Assembly (NCBI RefSeq): GCF_000711985.1
Contig: NZ_KL544006.1
Span: 240,009 to 304,008 of the forward strand
Direction of reading: 5' to 3'
Source of the DNA: Rheinheimera texasensis DSM 17496
Lineage (GTDB): Bacteria > Pseudomonadota > Gammaproteobacteria > Enterobacterales > Alteromonadaceae
DNA: 64,000 nt
Both the position numbers and the translations under genes were made by a program. The notes beneath the pieces were generated by a model that was not told the origin of the DNA, did no database searches, and saw nothing but the letters and a program-made list of their open reading frames with translations. Below are positions 27,641-36,833 of this stretch, piece by piece. Every line of letters starts with the position of its first letter. The first letter of the stretch is position 1.

Positions 27641-29600
27641 GGGCTTTGGCTCCTGTTTCCGCCTTGACAGCGGCTTTACGCCGGTACCTTTTATCCGACA
27701 ACGACACCAGGCCACCCAAAGCCATCAGAATGGCACCAAGCCAAATCCAGCGCACATAAGGTTTGACATAAACCCGCAGCGCCCAGGACGGACCGGATAA
27801 TTCCTCACCCAGTGCGACATACAAATCACGGCTTAAACGTGCGTGCACAGCAGCTTCGGTCATCACCGCGCGCGTCACCGGATAAAAGCGTTTCTCGGCG
27901 TGCAGATGCGTCACTTTTTCACCATGCTGGAATACCTCCAGCTCTGCTGCCTGGCCGCCGTAATTCGGCCCATTTAACGCATAGACTTCGCTCAACATAA
28001 AGGTGTAGCCGTTGAGTTCGACACTGTCGCCAATCTTCATCCGCACGTCTTTTTCGACGCTGAAGGTTTTGGTCATCGCAATACCGACCACCAGCATGGC
28101 AAAACCTAAATGCCCCAGCACCATGCCCCAATGGCTGGCCTGCAGTTTAAACAAACCAGGTATACCACCGAGCTGGGCGGCTTTTTGCTGAATTTCGCCG
28201 ATAGTGGCCATGGTGACCCAGGCACCCAATAACAGACCAAGCAGCGCCAGATTCGCCGCAGGTGTCTGATACATGCTCAGCACACCAACAGCCAGCACTA
28301 AAGCGCCAACCAGCCACAGGCTCAGTGGTTTTAACAGCGGTTGCCATTGTTGTTGTTTCCAGCGCACCCAAGGCGCGAGGCCTAGTAACAGCGCAAATGG
28401 GATGGCCAGATACTGGAAAATCGAATTAAAAAACGGCTCGCCGATGGAGATAGAGCCAAGCCCCAGCTCTTTGTGAAACAGCGGATACAAAGTACCGAGA
28501 AATACCACCAGCGTGGCAGTCAGTAAAAAGACGTTATTGCCCCACAGCAGCACTTCGCGCGAAAACAGCTGATAACGCGCCTGCGAGCGCACCGCATGCA
28601 TTCTAAGGCCATACAGCAGCAATGAACCGCCGACCACGACCAACAAAAACGCCAGCAGGAATAAACCGCGGCTCGGATCTGTGGCAAAAGCATGCACCGA
28701 CACCAGCACACCGGAGCGCACTAAAAAAGCGCCTAATAAACTTAACGAAAATGCCGCAATGGCCAGCAGCACTGTCCAGGATTTAAAGGTGCCGCGTTTT
28801 TCGGTGACCGCCAATGAATGGAGGAGTGCCGTGCCGACTAACCAGGGCATCAGGGAAGCATTTTCCACCGGATCCCAGAACCACCAGCCGCCCCAGCCCA
28901 GTTCGTTGTACGCCCACCAGCTGCCGAGCATGATGCCGAGCGTCAAAAACAACCAGGCCGCTAAAGTCCAGGGCCGGGCCCAGCGCGCCCAGTTGGCGTC
29001 AAAACGCCCGCCCAGTAATGCCGCGATAGCAAAAGCAAAAGACACAGCAAAACCGACGTAACCCATATACAGCAACGGCGGATGGATGATCATGCCAAAA
29101 TCCTGCAGCAGCGGATTGAGGTCACGGCCATCGACCGGGAAAAACGGCAATGTGCGTTCAAAGGGGTTCGACATCAGCAGCACAAAGGCATAAAACCCGA
29201 CGTTAACAAAACCCAGCACACCCAGAATACGGCCCTGTAAAATCAGTGGCAGGCTGTTTGACAACAACGCGACTGCGGCAGTCCAACCGGACAACATCAG
29301 CACCCACAACAACATCGAACCTTCATGCGAGCCCCAGACCGCCGTTAAGCGGTAATACCAGGGCAGCAGACTATTGGAGTTATTCGCGACATAAGCGACT
29401 GTGAAGTCGTTGATCCAAAAGGCATAACAGAGTGCAGCAAAGGACACTGCGGTCAGTAAAAACAATAACACCGCGGCCGGGCGGGCTAACAACACCGGGC
29501 CGGCAGCACCTTTATAACTGCCATAAAGTGGAAATAACGCCAGGATCAGCGATAAAGCGAGGGCAAAACAAAGCGCGAGATGTCCGACTTCTGCAATCAT
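27633..29600 (-). CDS. ccmF: Haem lyase subunit CcmF
   Basis: This 655-residue polytopic inner-membrane protein attaches haem to apocytochrome c together with CcmH. The tryptophan-rich WWD motif NELGWGGWWFWDPVENASLMPW (about residues 230-250) faces the periplasm and binds haem from CcmE. About 15 membrane helices are apparent, plus a periplasmic C-terminal domain (FSVEKDVRMKIGDSVELNGYTFMLSEV) and a last helix near residue 620. Length is close to E. coli CcmF (647). It overlaps ccmE at the A of its start (29600) and ccmG by 8 bases, so translation is coupled along the operon. Confidence 0.97.
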   Translation of the reverse strand: MIAEVGHLALCFALALSLILALFPLYGSYKGAAGPVLLARPAAVLLFLLTAVSFAALCYAFWINDFTVAYVANNSNSLLPWYYRLTAVWGSHEGSMLLWVLMLSGWTAAVALLSNSLPLILQGRILGVLGFVNVGFYAFVLLMSNPFERTLPFFPVDGRDLNPLLQDFGMIIHPPLLYMGYVGFAVSFAFAIAALLGGRFDANWARWARPWTLAAWLFLTLGIMLGSWWAYNELGWGGWWFWDPVENASLMPWLVGTALLHSLAVTEKRGTFKSWTVLLAIAAFSLSLLGAFLVRSGVLVSVHAFATDPSRGLFLLAFLLVVVGGSLLLYGLRMHAVRSQARYQLFSREVLLWGNNVFLLTATLVVFLGTLYPLFHKELGLGSISIGEPFFNSIFQYLAIPFALLLGLAPWVRWKQQQWQPLLKPLSLWLVGALVLAVGVLSMYQTPAANLALLGLLLGAWVTMATIGEIQQKAAQLGGIPGLFKLQASHWGMVLGHLGFAMLVVGIAMTKTFSVEKDVRMKIGDSVELNGYTFMLSEVYALNGPNYGGQAAELEVFQHGEKVTHLHAEKRFYPVTRAVMTEAAVHARLSRDLYVALGEELSGPSWALRVYVKPYVRWIWLGAILMALGGLVSLSDKRYRRKAAVKAETGAKAHA

Positions 29601-30082
29601 CAGGGCGTACCTGCCGGGTAAGTTTGTTTCGGCGCCACATGTTTGATGCCTTTGACAGCTTCAGCGACTTCAGGTGGCATATAGTTTTCATCATGTTTGG
29701 CCAGCACTTCAGTGGCCTGAATAGTCGTGGCATCCAGCAAAGTCCCTTGCGCGACAATACCCTGCCCCTCACGGAATAAATCCGGCAAAATGCCGTCGTA
29801 ATGCACAGTGACAACAGGGCCGGTGTCGACCAGGTCAAAACTGACTTTCAGACTGTGCTCGTCACGGCGTACCGAGCCTTTGACTACCATACCGCCGATG
29901 CGCAGGCGCTGCCCGACCACAGGTTTTTTCTTGTCTTCGCCAAGGCCGTCAATCAGCTGCGACGGCGTATAAAACAAATCGACATTTTCGTTGAGCGCAT
30001 AGAGCATTGCGCCGACGCCACCGCTTAATAACACCAGAATACCGCTCACGGCTAATAGCCGCTGTTTACGACGTGGATTCAT
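29600..30082 (-). CDS. ccmE: Haem chaperone CcmE
   Basis: This 160-residue protein carries haem covalently on a histidine and hands it to CcmF. H130 in [14 protein letters not shown] has the same number as the haem-binding H130 of E. coli CcmE, with the conserved Tyr four residues later (Y134). An N-terminal helix (residues 9-29) anchors it, and the rest is the periplasmic OB-fold ([24 protein letters not shown]). The 3' end touches ccmF and the 5' end overlaps ccmD by 4 bases. Confidence 0.97.
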   Translation of the reverse strand: MNPRRKQRLLAVSGILVLLSGGVGAMLYALNENVDLFYTPSQLIDGLGEDKKKPVVGQRLRIGGMVVKGSVRRDEHSLKVSFDLVDTGPVVTVHYDGILPDLFREGQGIVAQGTLLDATTIQATEVLAKHDENYMPPEVAEAVKGIKHVAPKQTYPAGTP

Positions 30083-30288
30083 TGTTGCTCCTGCGTATGT
30101 TGCCGCACCCGGTCTTCACGGGCAGCGCGGCTCGCCTGCTGCTGAATAAACCGTTGTTGTTGTCTTTTGCTGTAAAGACCCAGCGCTAATAAAGCGGCAA
30201 CACTGCCGCCAAACGACAACCAGACAAAAAAGCCATAACCGCCCATCGCCAGAAAATCGGCAAAAGAGGCAAAATTAAACTGTGGCAT
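30079..30288 (-). CDS. ccmD: CcmD, small membrane subunit of the haem exporter
   Basis: This 69-residue protein starts at 30288 ([17 protein letters not shown]). It has one membrane helix ([23 protein letters not shown], about residues 17-38) followed by a very basic, glutamine-rich tail. This matches E. coli CcmD (69 residues), needed to release holo-CcmE from the CcmABC complex. It overlaps ccmC by 14 bases and ccmE by 4 bases. The open frame continues 16 codons upstream inside ccmC, but the homology and length favour this start. Confidence 0.92.
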   Translation of the reverse strand: MPQFNFASFADFLAMGGYGFFVWLSFGGSVAALLALGLYSKRQQQRFIQQQASRAAREDRVRQHTQEQQ

Positions 30289-31027
30289 GCTGCTGCTCCT
30301 GAACATATTGCCGGACCCAGGGCCGGTGCGCTTCATGCTGCAAAATCGCGGTACGCAGCCGCAGGCAGGTTAAAGCCCCAAACAGCAGCGCAAATCCCAG
30401 AATACAAATCAGCAACGGCCACAGCATCGACGGGTCCATCGATGGCTTGGCAAATTTGGTAATAGTGGCGCCCTGATGCAGCGTGTTCCACCACTCCACC
30501 GAGTAGTGAATGATCGGCAGGTTGACCACGCCGACAACGGCCAGCACCGCAGCCGCCTTGTCACCGGTCTGACGGTCGGCAAAAGCGTTTTGCAGCGCCA
30601 TCACGCCTAAAAATAAAAACAGCAGAATCAGTTCAGAAGTTAAGCGTGCATCCCAGACCCACCAGGTGCCCCACATCGGCTTGCCCCAGGCTGCGCCGGT
30701 AAAGAGCGCAATCAGCGTATACACAGCACCAATGGGCGCTATAGCACCAATGGCCCACTGGGCGGTTTTCACCTGCCAGACTAAGGCGATAAAAGCTGCG
30801 ATCGCCATCCAGGCATACACGCCCATCGACCAAATGGCAGCCGGCACATGCACGTGGATAATACGGTAAGAGTCACCCTGCTGATAATCCGCCGGCGTAA
30901 ACCCCAGGCCCCAGACAGTGCCCAGAAGTAATACGACAATAGACAGCGGCATCAGCCAACGTTGCCACCAAAGTAAGGTTGCAAATAACACTTGTGGTTT
31001 TGCATATGGATCAAGCCACTTAAACAT
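30275..31027 (-). CDS. ccmC: CcmC, haem-handling membrane protein
   Basis: This 250-residue inner-membrane protein loads haem onto CcmE. The WWD signature appears as MWGTWWVWDARLTSELILLFLF (about residues 119-140), and conserved histidines lie in the flanking periplasmic loops (HVHVPAAIWSMG; HYSVEWWNTLHQGA). Six helices are expected. Length is close to E. coli CcmC (245). It starts 1 base after ccmB ends and overlaps ccmD by 14 bases. Confidence 0.97.
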   Translation of the reverse strand: MFKWLDPYAKPQVLFATLLWWQRWLMPLSIVVLLLGTVWGLGFTPADYQQGDSYRIIHVHVPAAIWSMGVYAWMAIAAFIALVWQVKTAQWAIGAIAPIGAVYTLIALFTGAAWGKPMWGTWWVWDARLTSELILLFLFLGVMALQNAFADRQTGDKAAAVLAVVGVVNLPIIHYSVEWWNTLHQGATITKFAKPSMDPSMLWPLLICILGFALLFGALTCLRLRTAILQHEAHRPWVRQYVQEQQHATV

Positions 31028-31028
31028 A

Positions 31029-31703
31029 TCACCCCACGTTCAGTTTTAATGCTTTTTGTACCGCAAGCGGTACCAATGCCAGCGCCACGCACAACATCGC
31101 AGCCAGTACGGCCAATTGCGCCTGATAGTTCAGGCCAAAACTTGCCTGCTCCACCGCTGCGCTGGCGAAAATCAGTAACGGAATATACAGAGGCAGAATA
31201 ATCAGTGCCAATAAAATCCCGCCTTTGTCGGCGGACAAGGTCAGCGCTGCGCCGAGTGCCGACAGCAAGCTTAAAAGCGGCGTACCGAGCAATAAAGTCA
31301 GCACCACGGCGGTTAAAGCCTCGGTTGATAAACCGAGAAATAATGCCAGTAGCGGCGACACTAAAATCAACGGCAAACCGCTGCCCAGCCAACCGGCGGC
31401 GATTTTAGCCAGGCTATATCCGACTAATGGCGAGCGCGCCGAGACTAATTGTTCTAACACACCGTCGCGATAGTCCTGGCGGAACTGGCGTTCTGCGCCT
31501 AATAACACCGACAACAGCGCGGCTATCCAAATCACGCCGGGCGCGATTTCGCGTAATAAATTCGGTTTAGCACCGACGCCAAGCGGGAATAAAGTCAGGA
31601 TAATAATGAAGAATAACAAAGGGTTGACCCAGTCGGCTTTTTGCCGGGCCAACAGTTTCAGTTCCCGTTGGAAAGTAGCGCGAAACACGTTGGCATGACT
31701 CAT
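31029..31703 (-). CDS. ccmB: CcmB, haem exporter membrane subunit
   Basis: This 224-residue protein with six predicted helices is the permease subunit that pairs with the ATPase CcmA; with CcmC and CcmD they form the complex that releases holo-CcmE. The N-terminus FQRELKLLARQKADWVNPLLFFIIILTLFPLGVG and the segment DGVLEQLVSARSPLVGYSLAKI are typical. Length is near E. coli CcmB (220). Its ATG overlaps the ccmA stop. Confidence 0.97.
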   Translation of the reverse strand: MSHANVFRATFQRELKLLARQKADWVNPLLFFIIILTLFPLGVGAKPNLLREIAPGVIWIAALLSVLLGAERQFRQDYRDGVLEQLVSARSPLVGYSLAKIAAGWLGSGLPLILVSPLLALFLGLSTEALTAVVLTLLLGTPLLSLLSALGAALTLSADKGGILLALIILPLYIPLLIFASAAVEQASFGLNYQAQLAVLAAMLCVALALVPLAVQKALKLNVG

Positions 31704-32329
31704 TACCAGCGGTACTCCAAAGTCAGTTGGCGCACGACGTGACCAGGCACTTCAACCGGCTGGTGCGACGTCAGCAACACAGCACCGCCCGCTTCACAAT
31801 GCGCAGCGATACGCCTGGTCAGCGCAGCGATGGCGCCTTGGTCCAGCGCGGTAAAGGGCTCATCTAAAATCCAGATTTGCGCTGTGGTTAACCAAAGCCT
31901 GGCCAGCGACACCCGGCGCTGCTGACCCGCAGATAATTGCTGACACGGAATATCTTCAAGTCCGGCTAAACCAAGCTGCGCCAACAATGCCCAGTCATCG
32001 GCCGGTGCTAAGGCAAAACAGGCGCGCCAGAAAGCCAGATTTTCCAGCGCAGTGAGCTGTGGCTGCACGCCGGCTAAATGACCGATAAAACACAGATTGT
32101 CAGCATAATCATCGGCGCTGTGCGAGAGCGGTTGTTGTTGATAACAGATCTCGCCATCTTCAGGGTCAACAAGACCGGCCAGAATCCGCAACAATGAGCT
32201 TTTGCCCGCACCATTTTTGCCGGCAATTTGCAGCACTTCGCCGGCATGCAATTGCAGATCGAGCTGTTCAAACAGCACGCGATCCTGGCGGATGCAACTC
32301 AATTGACGGGCAGACAATAACATCAGCAA
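31703..32329 (-). CDS. ccmA: CcmA, ABC transporter ATPase subunit
   Basis: This 208-residue ABC ATPase energises haem handling by CcmBCD. Walker A is GKNGAGKSS (about residues 37-45), the signature is LSAGQQRRVSLARL, and Walker B is IWILDEPFTALD. Length matches E. coli CcmA (207). It is first in the operon ccmABCDEFGHI, so the promoter must lie in the 100 bases shared with the divergent FliK-like gene. The start may be codon 1 or codon 3 (both ATG). Confidence 0.97.
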   Translation of the reverse strand: MLMLLSARQLSCIRQDRVLFEQLDLQLHAGEVLQIAGKNGAGKSSLLRILAGLVDPEDGEICYQQQPLSHSADDYADNLCFIGHLAGVQPQLTALENLAFWRACFALAPADDWALLAQLGLAGLEDIPCQQLSAGQQRRVSLARLWLTTAQIWILDEPFTALDQGAIAALTRRIAAHCEAGGAVLLTSHQPVEVPGHVVRQLTLEYRW

Positions 32330-32429
32330 ATACGACCTGTAGGCGCAGAAAAAAACGCGGGCATATTAGCATATTGGCGTTAGAATACGAATGTGCGTTC
32401 ACCATCAGGACAGGCTAAGCGCCTGAAAT

Positions 32430-34424
32430 ATGAACCAGATCAATATCGACAGTCTGCTACAAATTGGCAGTGGTGCAAAAATTGAGCAAAGCCTGAAGCT
32501 GGACTCGTCACAGCTGTATCAGGCCTTGCTGCAAATCGGCCGTGACCAGGACGCGCGCCTCAGCATCCAGACGCCACAAGGCCCGCTACAGCTAACGCTG
32601 CCAACCAATACCGCACAGCAAATTATGCAAACGGCACAGCAGTTAATAGCGGCCGCGACGCCGGCCACACAAAACAGTGCGGAAAACCAGACGAACACCA
32701 TCGCTCAAGCCAATGGCAAAACCACGGAAACCAAAGTTTTTGTGCAATTACAGCCACTAGGCACTGACCAGCTCCAGCTGACAGTACGTCTGGCCGGAAA
32801 AACCCTGACCATCCCGTTGCAGTCTGCCCAGTTATTGCAGTTGCTGCAGCAACCGGCACCAGGGCCTCAGCAGCATTTTAGTGTGCAGGCACAGCAACAA
32901 CTCGCCAAAACCGATAACCTGAGCCTGCAGTGGCCGGTGCAGTTATCCCGCCAGGGCCAGCTGTTGCAGATCCACCTCGGGCAAGGTCAGCCACTGAATG
33001 TTGACATCACGGCTTTGCCGTCAGCAAAACACTGGCCGGAACAGCAGTCGCAGCCAGCGCGTTTGCAACTTGGCATCGAACAGGGGCAAATCAAACTGCA
33101 GCTGCAACTCGAAACTACGCGCTCTGGTCCGGCACAACCGGCAATCTTTAAAGAAAACGCAGATCCCAAAATCACACCGGGTTCTGGCCGGAGTAGCGAG
33201 CCATGCCCATCGACAGCGAGTTCCGGACAAATGGCAAAAGCGGCGGTGCCTGCAGGGCTGATGTCAAGATCAGAGCCGGTATCCGGGCAATCCGTCACCT
33301 TAGCACCGGCCGCAGTCCGGCAATTAATCCCACAATTAGCGCGGCAGATTTGGCCGGAACAACTCGGCAGCGACATCAAACCCTGGTTGGCACAAGCCAA
33401 GGTCACCGGACCAGCCAGCAGCGCGCCAGGCTGGCAGTGGCAACTGAAACAGCCAGACTCTCGTCAGCTGCAGTTAGAACTGACACCGCAGGCAGAACCC
33501 CGGCAGCTCAAATTGTCGGTCAGCGAAATCAGCCGGCCATTCCAGTTTTTGCCGGTTCAATCGGGTTCAATGTCAGCACAGCAAATGCAAACCGATAGCC
33601 GCGACTTGTGGCGGCAATGGCTGCCACTCAGTCAAAACTCACCCGATTTGCTGGCGGACAGCCCCGTATTGCCGGCAGCAGTGCGACAGGTCTTACAGGA
33701 ATTACGCGCCCAGCATCCGGATGCTGCCAAACTGCAAAGCCAGCAGCAGCTGATGCAGCAAATTAACGCCGCACTGCAATTCAACCCGCTGCAAATGCCG
33801 GCGCAGCCTGCCAGTGTCGCAGGTGGTCTGGCGATTGCAATCCAGTTATTACTCGGTCGCTTAGGGGCACAGCTGCCTGCCGAGCGACAAAATCCGCCGC
33901 AAAAAGAAAAACTGCAGCAGCTGATTGGCCAGCTTGACCGCAGCCAGAGTGCGCAGTTACTGCGGCAGCTGTCTGGCCACAGCAGCCAGCTGCAAAGTGC
34001 ACAAATTGCTAATCTGGAGCAACAAAGCACGCCGGCACAACAACAAAAACCGGAACAGATGCTGATCCAGCTGCCGCTGCTACAAAACGGCGAAAGCCGC
34101 TTTGCTGAACTGGCGGTCAGTGAGCGCGAAGCCGAGGGCGCAGAGCTGCGCAGCGGCCAACGCTGCTGGCAGCTGACGATGAAGTTTGATTTGGGCAGCC
34201 AGGGCGAGATGCTGGTGCAGGTTCGGCTGATTGGCAAAGAGGTCAGCCTGCAGTTTTACGCTGACAACGAAAAAACTGTCGCCGACACCGGCCAGTTTTT
34301 ACCGCTATTTAAAGACCGCCTGACGATGCAGGGGTTGCAAGTCGCCGAAGCCGGCTGTCAGCTTGGCAAAATTCCGGAACATCTGTATCAGCGCGGTACC
34401 AGTTTATTGCAGGTCCGGGTATGA
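32430..34424 (+). CDS. FliK-like protein with flagellar hook-length control C-terminal domain
   Basis: This 664-residue protein is extremely Gln/Leu/Pro/Ala rich through residues 1-550, consistent with a flexible ruler. The last 90 residues (CWQLTMKFDLGSQGEMLVQVRLIGKEVSLQFYADNEKT, then LQVAEAGCQLGKIPEH) match the Flg_hook (FliK C-terminal) domain, which interacts with FlhB to switch export specificity. It is not within a flagellar gene cluster here. Instead it is divergent from ccmA and followed, with an ATGA overlap, by a FlhB-tail-like gene. The same arrangement next to ccm is known in Pseudomonas. It may be an accessory or non-flagellar FliK-type regulator. Confidence 0.75.
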   Translation: MNQINIDSLLQIGSGAKIEQSLKLDSSQLYQALLQIGRDQDARLSIQTPQGPLQLTLPTNTAQQIMQTAQQLIAAATPATQNSAENQTNTIAQANGKTTETKVFVQLQPLGTDQLQLTVRLAGKTLTIPLQSAQLLQLLQQPAPGPQQHFSVQAQQQLAKTDNLSLQWPVQLSRQGQLLQIHLGQGQPLNVDITALPSAKHWPEQQSQPARLQLGIEQGQIKLQLQLETTRSGPAQPAIFKENADPKITPGSGRSSEPCPSTASSGQMAKAAVPAGLMSRSEPVSGQSVTLAPAAVRQLIPQLARQIWPEQLGSDIKPWLAQAKVTGPASSAPGWQWQLKQPDSRQLQLELTPQAEPRQLKLSVSEISRPFQFLPVQSGSMSAQQMQTDSRDLWRQWLPLSQNSPDLLADSPVLPAAVRQVLQELRAQHPDAAKLQSQQQLMQQINAALQFNPLQMPAQPASVAGGLAIAIQLLLGRLGAQLPAERQNPPQKEKLQQLIGQLDRSQSAQLLRQLSGHSSQLQSAQIANLEQQSTPAQQQKPEQMLIQLPLLQNGESRFAELAVSEREAEGAELRSGQRCWQLTMKFDLGSQGEMLVQVRLIGKEVSLQFYADNEKTVADTGQFLPLFKDRLTMQGLQVAEAGCQLGKIPEHLYQRGTSLLQVRV

Positions 34425-34723
34425 GTGACAAACCGCAAAGCGCTGTCGCGCTGCATTATGACGGTAAAAATGCACCGAAGATCATCGCCAAAGGCCATGG
34501 CGATCTGGCCGACGACATTATCGCGCTGGCCCGTGAACATGGTGTGCTGATCCATGAAGATGAGCAACTTAATCAGCTATTACAGCGGATGGAACTGGGC
34601 GATCAAATCCCGCCGGAGCTTTATGTGCTGATCGCCGAACTCATCGCTTTCTCTTACGTGCTACAAGGCAAATTTCCGGAGAACTGGGTCAATATTCACC
34701 AAAAAATTGATTTTAAGAGCTAG
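34421..34723 (+). CDS. Stand-alone FlhB/EscU cytoplasmic-tail-like protein
   Basis: This 100-residue protein aligns with the cytoplasmic export-switch domain of FlhB/YscU: SAVALHYDGKNAPKIIAKGHGDLADDIIALAREHGVLIHEDEQLNQLL, then DQIPPELYVLIAELIAFSYVLQG. In FlhB this region follows the self-cleaving NPTH motif. Here the protein begins after that site and lacks NPTH, so it resembles the cleaved C-terminal fragment. Its start overlaps the stop of the FliK-like gene (ATGA), so the pair are translationally coupled and their products probably interact, as FliK and FlhB do. The fold is confident; a role in export or elsewhere is unproven. Confidence 0.82.
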   Translation: MSDKPQSAVALHYDGKNAPKIIAKGHGDLADDIIALAREHGVLIHEDEQLNQLLQRMELGDQIPPELYVLIAELIAFSYVLQGKFPENWVNIHQKIDFKS

Positions 34724-34926
34724 GGGCTGTTGATGTTTGGTGATTATTTACCTCTATCTAATACCTGCGTCACAGGCTGCTTGCATGCACAGGAACGTTT
34801 CCGCCACTGCATAAAAATAAATTGGCTGGCAAATACGTAACTTAGCTTCACCAGGCACTGGTCGGATCACACATCTGTACAAAAAAGCGTCTAACGTTAC
34901 AGTTCTGTCAGAAAAACTGGAGGCCA

Positions 34927-35124
34927 ATGATGAATGTGCAAGAGCTCAAATTGGGTATGGTATGTCAAAGTAAAAAAGGCGCTGGTGTCGTCAGCTGGAT
35001 TGATGCACAGGACAGGGCCGTTTATTTGTCAGATTTACATGACCAGAACCGGCATTTCGCGGTCAGCTTTGAAGAATTACAGGACGAACCGCAAATTCAT
35101 CAAAGCTCAGACATTTATTATTGA
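34927..35124 (+). CDS. Small protein of unknown function (65 residues)
   Basis: The start at 34927 (or the adjacent ATG at 34930) follows a strong ribosome site, CTGGAGG. The sequence LKLGMVCQSKKGAGVVSWIDAQDRAVYLSDLHDQNRHFAVSFEELQDEP looks like a small beta-barrel (SH3/Tudor-like) protein, based on the KKGxGxVxWID pattern. No known motif identifies it. The stop TGA is followed, 27 bases later and in the same frame, by TAA within a tandem duplication, so read-through would add eight sense residues. A terminator closes the gene. Confidence 0.6.
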   Translation: MMNVQELKLGMVCQSKKGAGVVSWIDAQDRAVYLSDLHDQNRHFAVSFEELQDEPQIHQSSDIYY

Positions 35125-35169
35125 CCGGTCCTTTTCGACAAATATTATTAACCGGTCCTTTTCGACAAA
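35116..35169 (+). repeat. Tandem 27-bp duplication spanning the stop codon
   Basis: Unit 1 (35116-35142) and unit 2 (35143-35169) match at 26 of 27 positions, differing only at G35123/A35150. Each unit starts TATTAT, followed by TGA or TAA in the reading frame of the 65-residue gene, then a shared ACCGGTCCTTTTCGACAAA. Confidence 0.95.
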
Positions 35170-35195
35170 AAACGCAGCGAAAGCTGCGTTTTTTA
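35165..35195. terminator. Bidirectional terminator between the 65-residue gene and rluB
   Basis: AAAAAACGCAGC and GCTGCGTTTTTT pair around a GAAA tetraloop, between convergent genes. Confidence 0.9.
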
Positions 35196-35223
35196 TTGTT
35201 GCTGCGAAATTACTGATAAGCAG

Positions 35224-36174
35224 TCAGATACGCGTCCGGCTTTTGCCTTTAAACGGGGTTTTGCCCGGCTTTTTCTCATCGCTGCGGGCTTTTTCCGCTT
35301 TGGGTTTAGGTGCAGGCTTTTCGCCTTTTTCACCCAGTTTCTGATTAACCTGATGCTTGCGCACCGCGCGTTTAATCGATGCCATGCGGCGGCGGCGCTC
35401 ATCCCGGTCTTCCGGCTTCGCCAGCGACTCAGTTTCCAGCGACAGATGCACCAGCTTACGCAGGTAATTCACTTCTTCCAGACCAAATTCGGTGTAACCA
35501 CCGGCCGGTAAATGCTTTGGCAATAACAAATCACCGTAACGGATGCGAATTAAACGGTTGACCACAGTGCCTTGCGATTCCCACATCCGACGCACTTCGC
35601 GGTTGCGGCCTTCGGTCAACACCACGTTAAACCAGCGGTTGACGCCTTCACCGCCCATGGCTTTAATTTTTTTGAAATTGGCTTTACCGTCTTCCAGTTC
35701 AACCCCGGTACGCAGGCGCTGAATAATAGCGTCGTTCACTTCGCCAAAGACCCGTACAGAATATTCGCGTTCCACTTCAAATTTCGGGTGCATTAAACGA
35801 TTCGCCAGCTCACCGTCGGTAGTGAACAGTAATAAGCCTGAAGTATTGATATCGAGACGGCCTATGGCAATCCAGCGCGCGCCACGGATATTCGGCAGGC
35901 GGTCGAACACCGTCGGGCGGCCATCAGGGTCAGTGCGGGTACAAATTTCGCCTTCCGGCTTGTGATAAGCGATGACGCGGCAGACTTGTTCTTCTTCCGC
36001 CGCCAGTTTGACCGGGTGACCATCGACGCGCACCAGCTGATTTGAATTGATCCGGTCGCCCAGCTGCGCCACTTTGCCATCGACGGTGACGCGGCCGGCA
36101 CTGATAAATGTTTCCATTTCACGGCGTGAACCAACGCCACTGCGTGCCAGCACTTTTTGTAACTTTTCACTCAT
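35224..36174 (-). CDS. rluB: 23S rRNA pseudouridine(2605) synthase
   Basis: This 316-residue protein has an N-terminal S4 RNA-binding domain ([27 protein letters not shown]) and an RsuA-type pseudouridine synthase domain with catalytic D108 in [31 protein letters not shown] is the conserved C-terminal core motif. It makes pseudouridine at position 2605 of 23S rRNA. After the core, a long Lys/Glu-rich basic tail (about 240-316) is typical of RluB and probably helps bind rRNA. Its ATG overlaps the scpB stop by 4 bases, so it is the last gene of the block. RluB rather than RluF or RsuA is inferred from length and synteny. Confidence 0.94.
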   Translation of the reverse strand: MSEKLQKVLARSGVGSRREMETFISAGRVTVDGKVAQLGDRINSNQLVRVDGHPVKLAAEEEQVCRVIAYHKPEGEICTRTDPDGRPTVFDRLPNIRGARWIAIGRLDINTSGLLLFTTDGELANRLMHPKFEVEREYSVRVFGEVNDAIIQRLRTGVELEDGKANFKKIKAMGGEGVNRWFNVVLTEGRNREVRRMWESQGTVVNRLIRIRYGDLLLPKHLPAGGYTEFGLEEVNYLRKLVHLSLETESLAKPEDRDERRRRMASIKRAVRKHQVNQKLGEKGEKPAPKPKAEKARSDEKKPGKTPFKGKSRTRI

Positions 36175-36770
36175 GTTTGCGACTCCTCAGTCATCGCGAC
36201 TGTGTTTTCAGAGATTGAATTAAATAATGGTCCAAGCGGAACCAATTCAGGTAATGGCGGCAGCTGATCCAGCCGTTTCACGCCAAAATAATCGAGAAAT
36301 TCTTTGGTCGTAGCATATAAACCGGGCCTGCCCGGCACTTCTTTGTGCCCCACCACTTTGACCCAGCCACGGTCGAGCAAAGTGCGCATGATCTGGCTGC
36401 TGACCGACACGCCGCGCACTTCTTCAATCTCGCCGCGGGTAATAGGCTGCCGATAGGCAATCAGCGCTAATGTTTCCAGCACTGCCCGTGAATAACGCGG
36501 TGAGCGCTCAGGCCAGAGCTTCGCCAAATAAGGACTCCACTGTGGTCTCGTCTGAAACTGCCAGCCACTGGCGGTTTCCACCAGACCAATGCCGCGGCCC
36601 TGATAATCCTGTTCCAGCCGGGTCAAAGCCGCCTGCAGGCGTTTTTTACTGAGCTGAAAATCGGCCAGCACAGTCTCCAGCAACTCAGTCTGGCTCAGCG
36701 GTTTTTCACTGGCAAATAAACAGGCTTCTAATAGCTGCACCAGCTGATCATCCTGAATTTTTGTCGCCAT
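36171..36770 (-). CDS. scpB: Chromosome segregation and condensation protein ScpB
   Basis: This 199-residue winged-helix protein partners ScpA and Smc in condensin. The family sequence [24 protein letters not shown] starts the protein, and [47 protein letters not shown] is the most conserved part. The start is the ATG at 36770; the open frame extends upstream into non-homologous sequence. It lies 63 bases after scpA and overlaps rluB by 4 bases. No smc gene is in this window, so its partner must be encoded elsewhere. Confidence 0.95.
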   Translation of the reverse strand: MATKIQDDQLVQLLEACLFASEKPLSQTELLETVLADFQLSKKRLQAALTRLEQDYQGRGIGLVETASGWQFQTRPQWSPYLAKLWPERSPRYSRAVLETLALIAYRQPITRGEIEEVRGVSVSSQIMRTLLDRGWVKVVGHKEVPGRPGLYATTKEFLDYFGVKRLDQLPPLPELVPLGPLFNSISENTVAMTEESQT

Positions 36771-36833
36771 CTGTGCCCCTCGTATTGAGTGCGTCGACCA
36801 TCGCCTGCAAAGGCGCCGCAAAACGGCCGCGTA

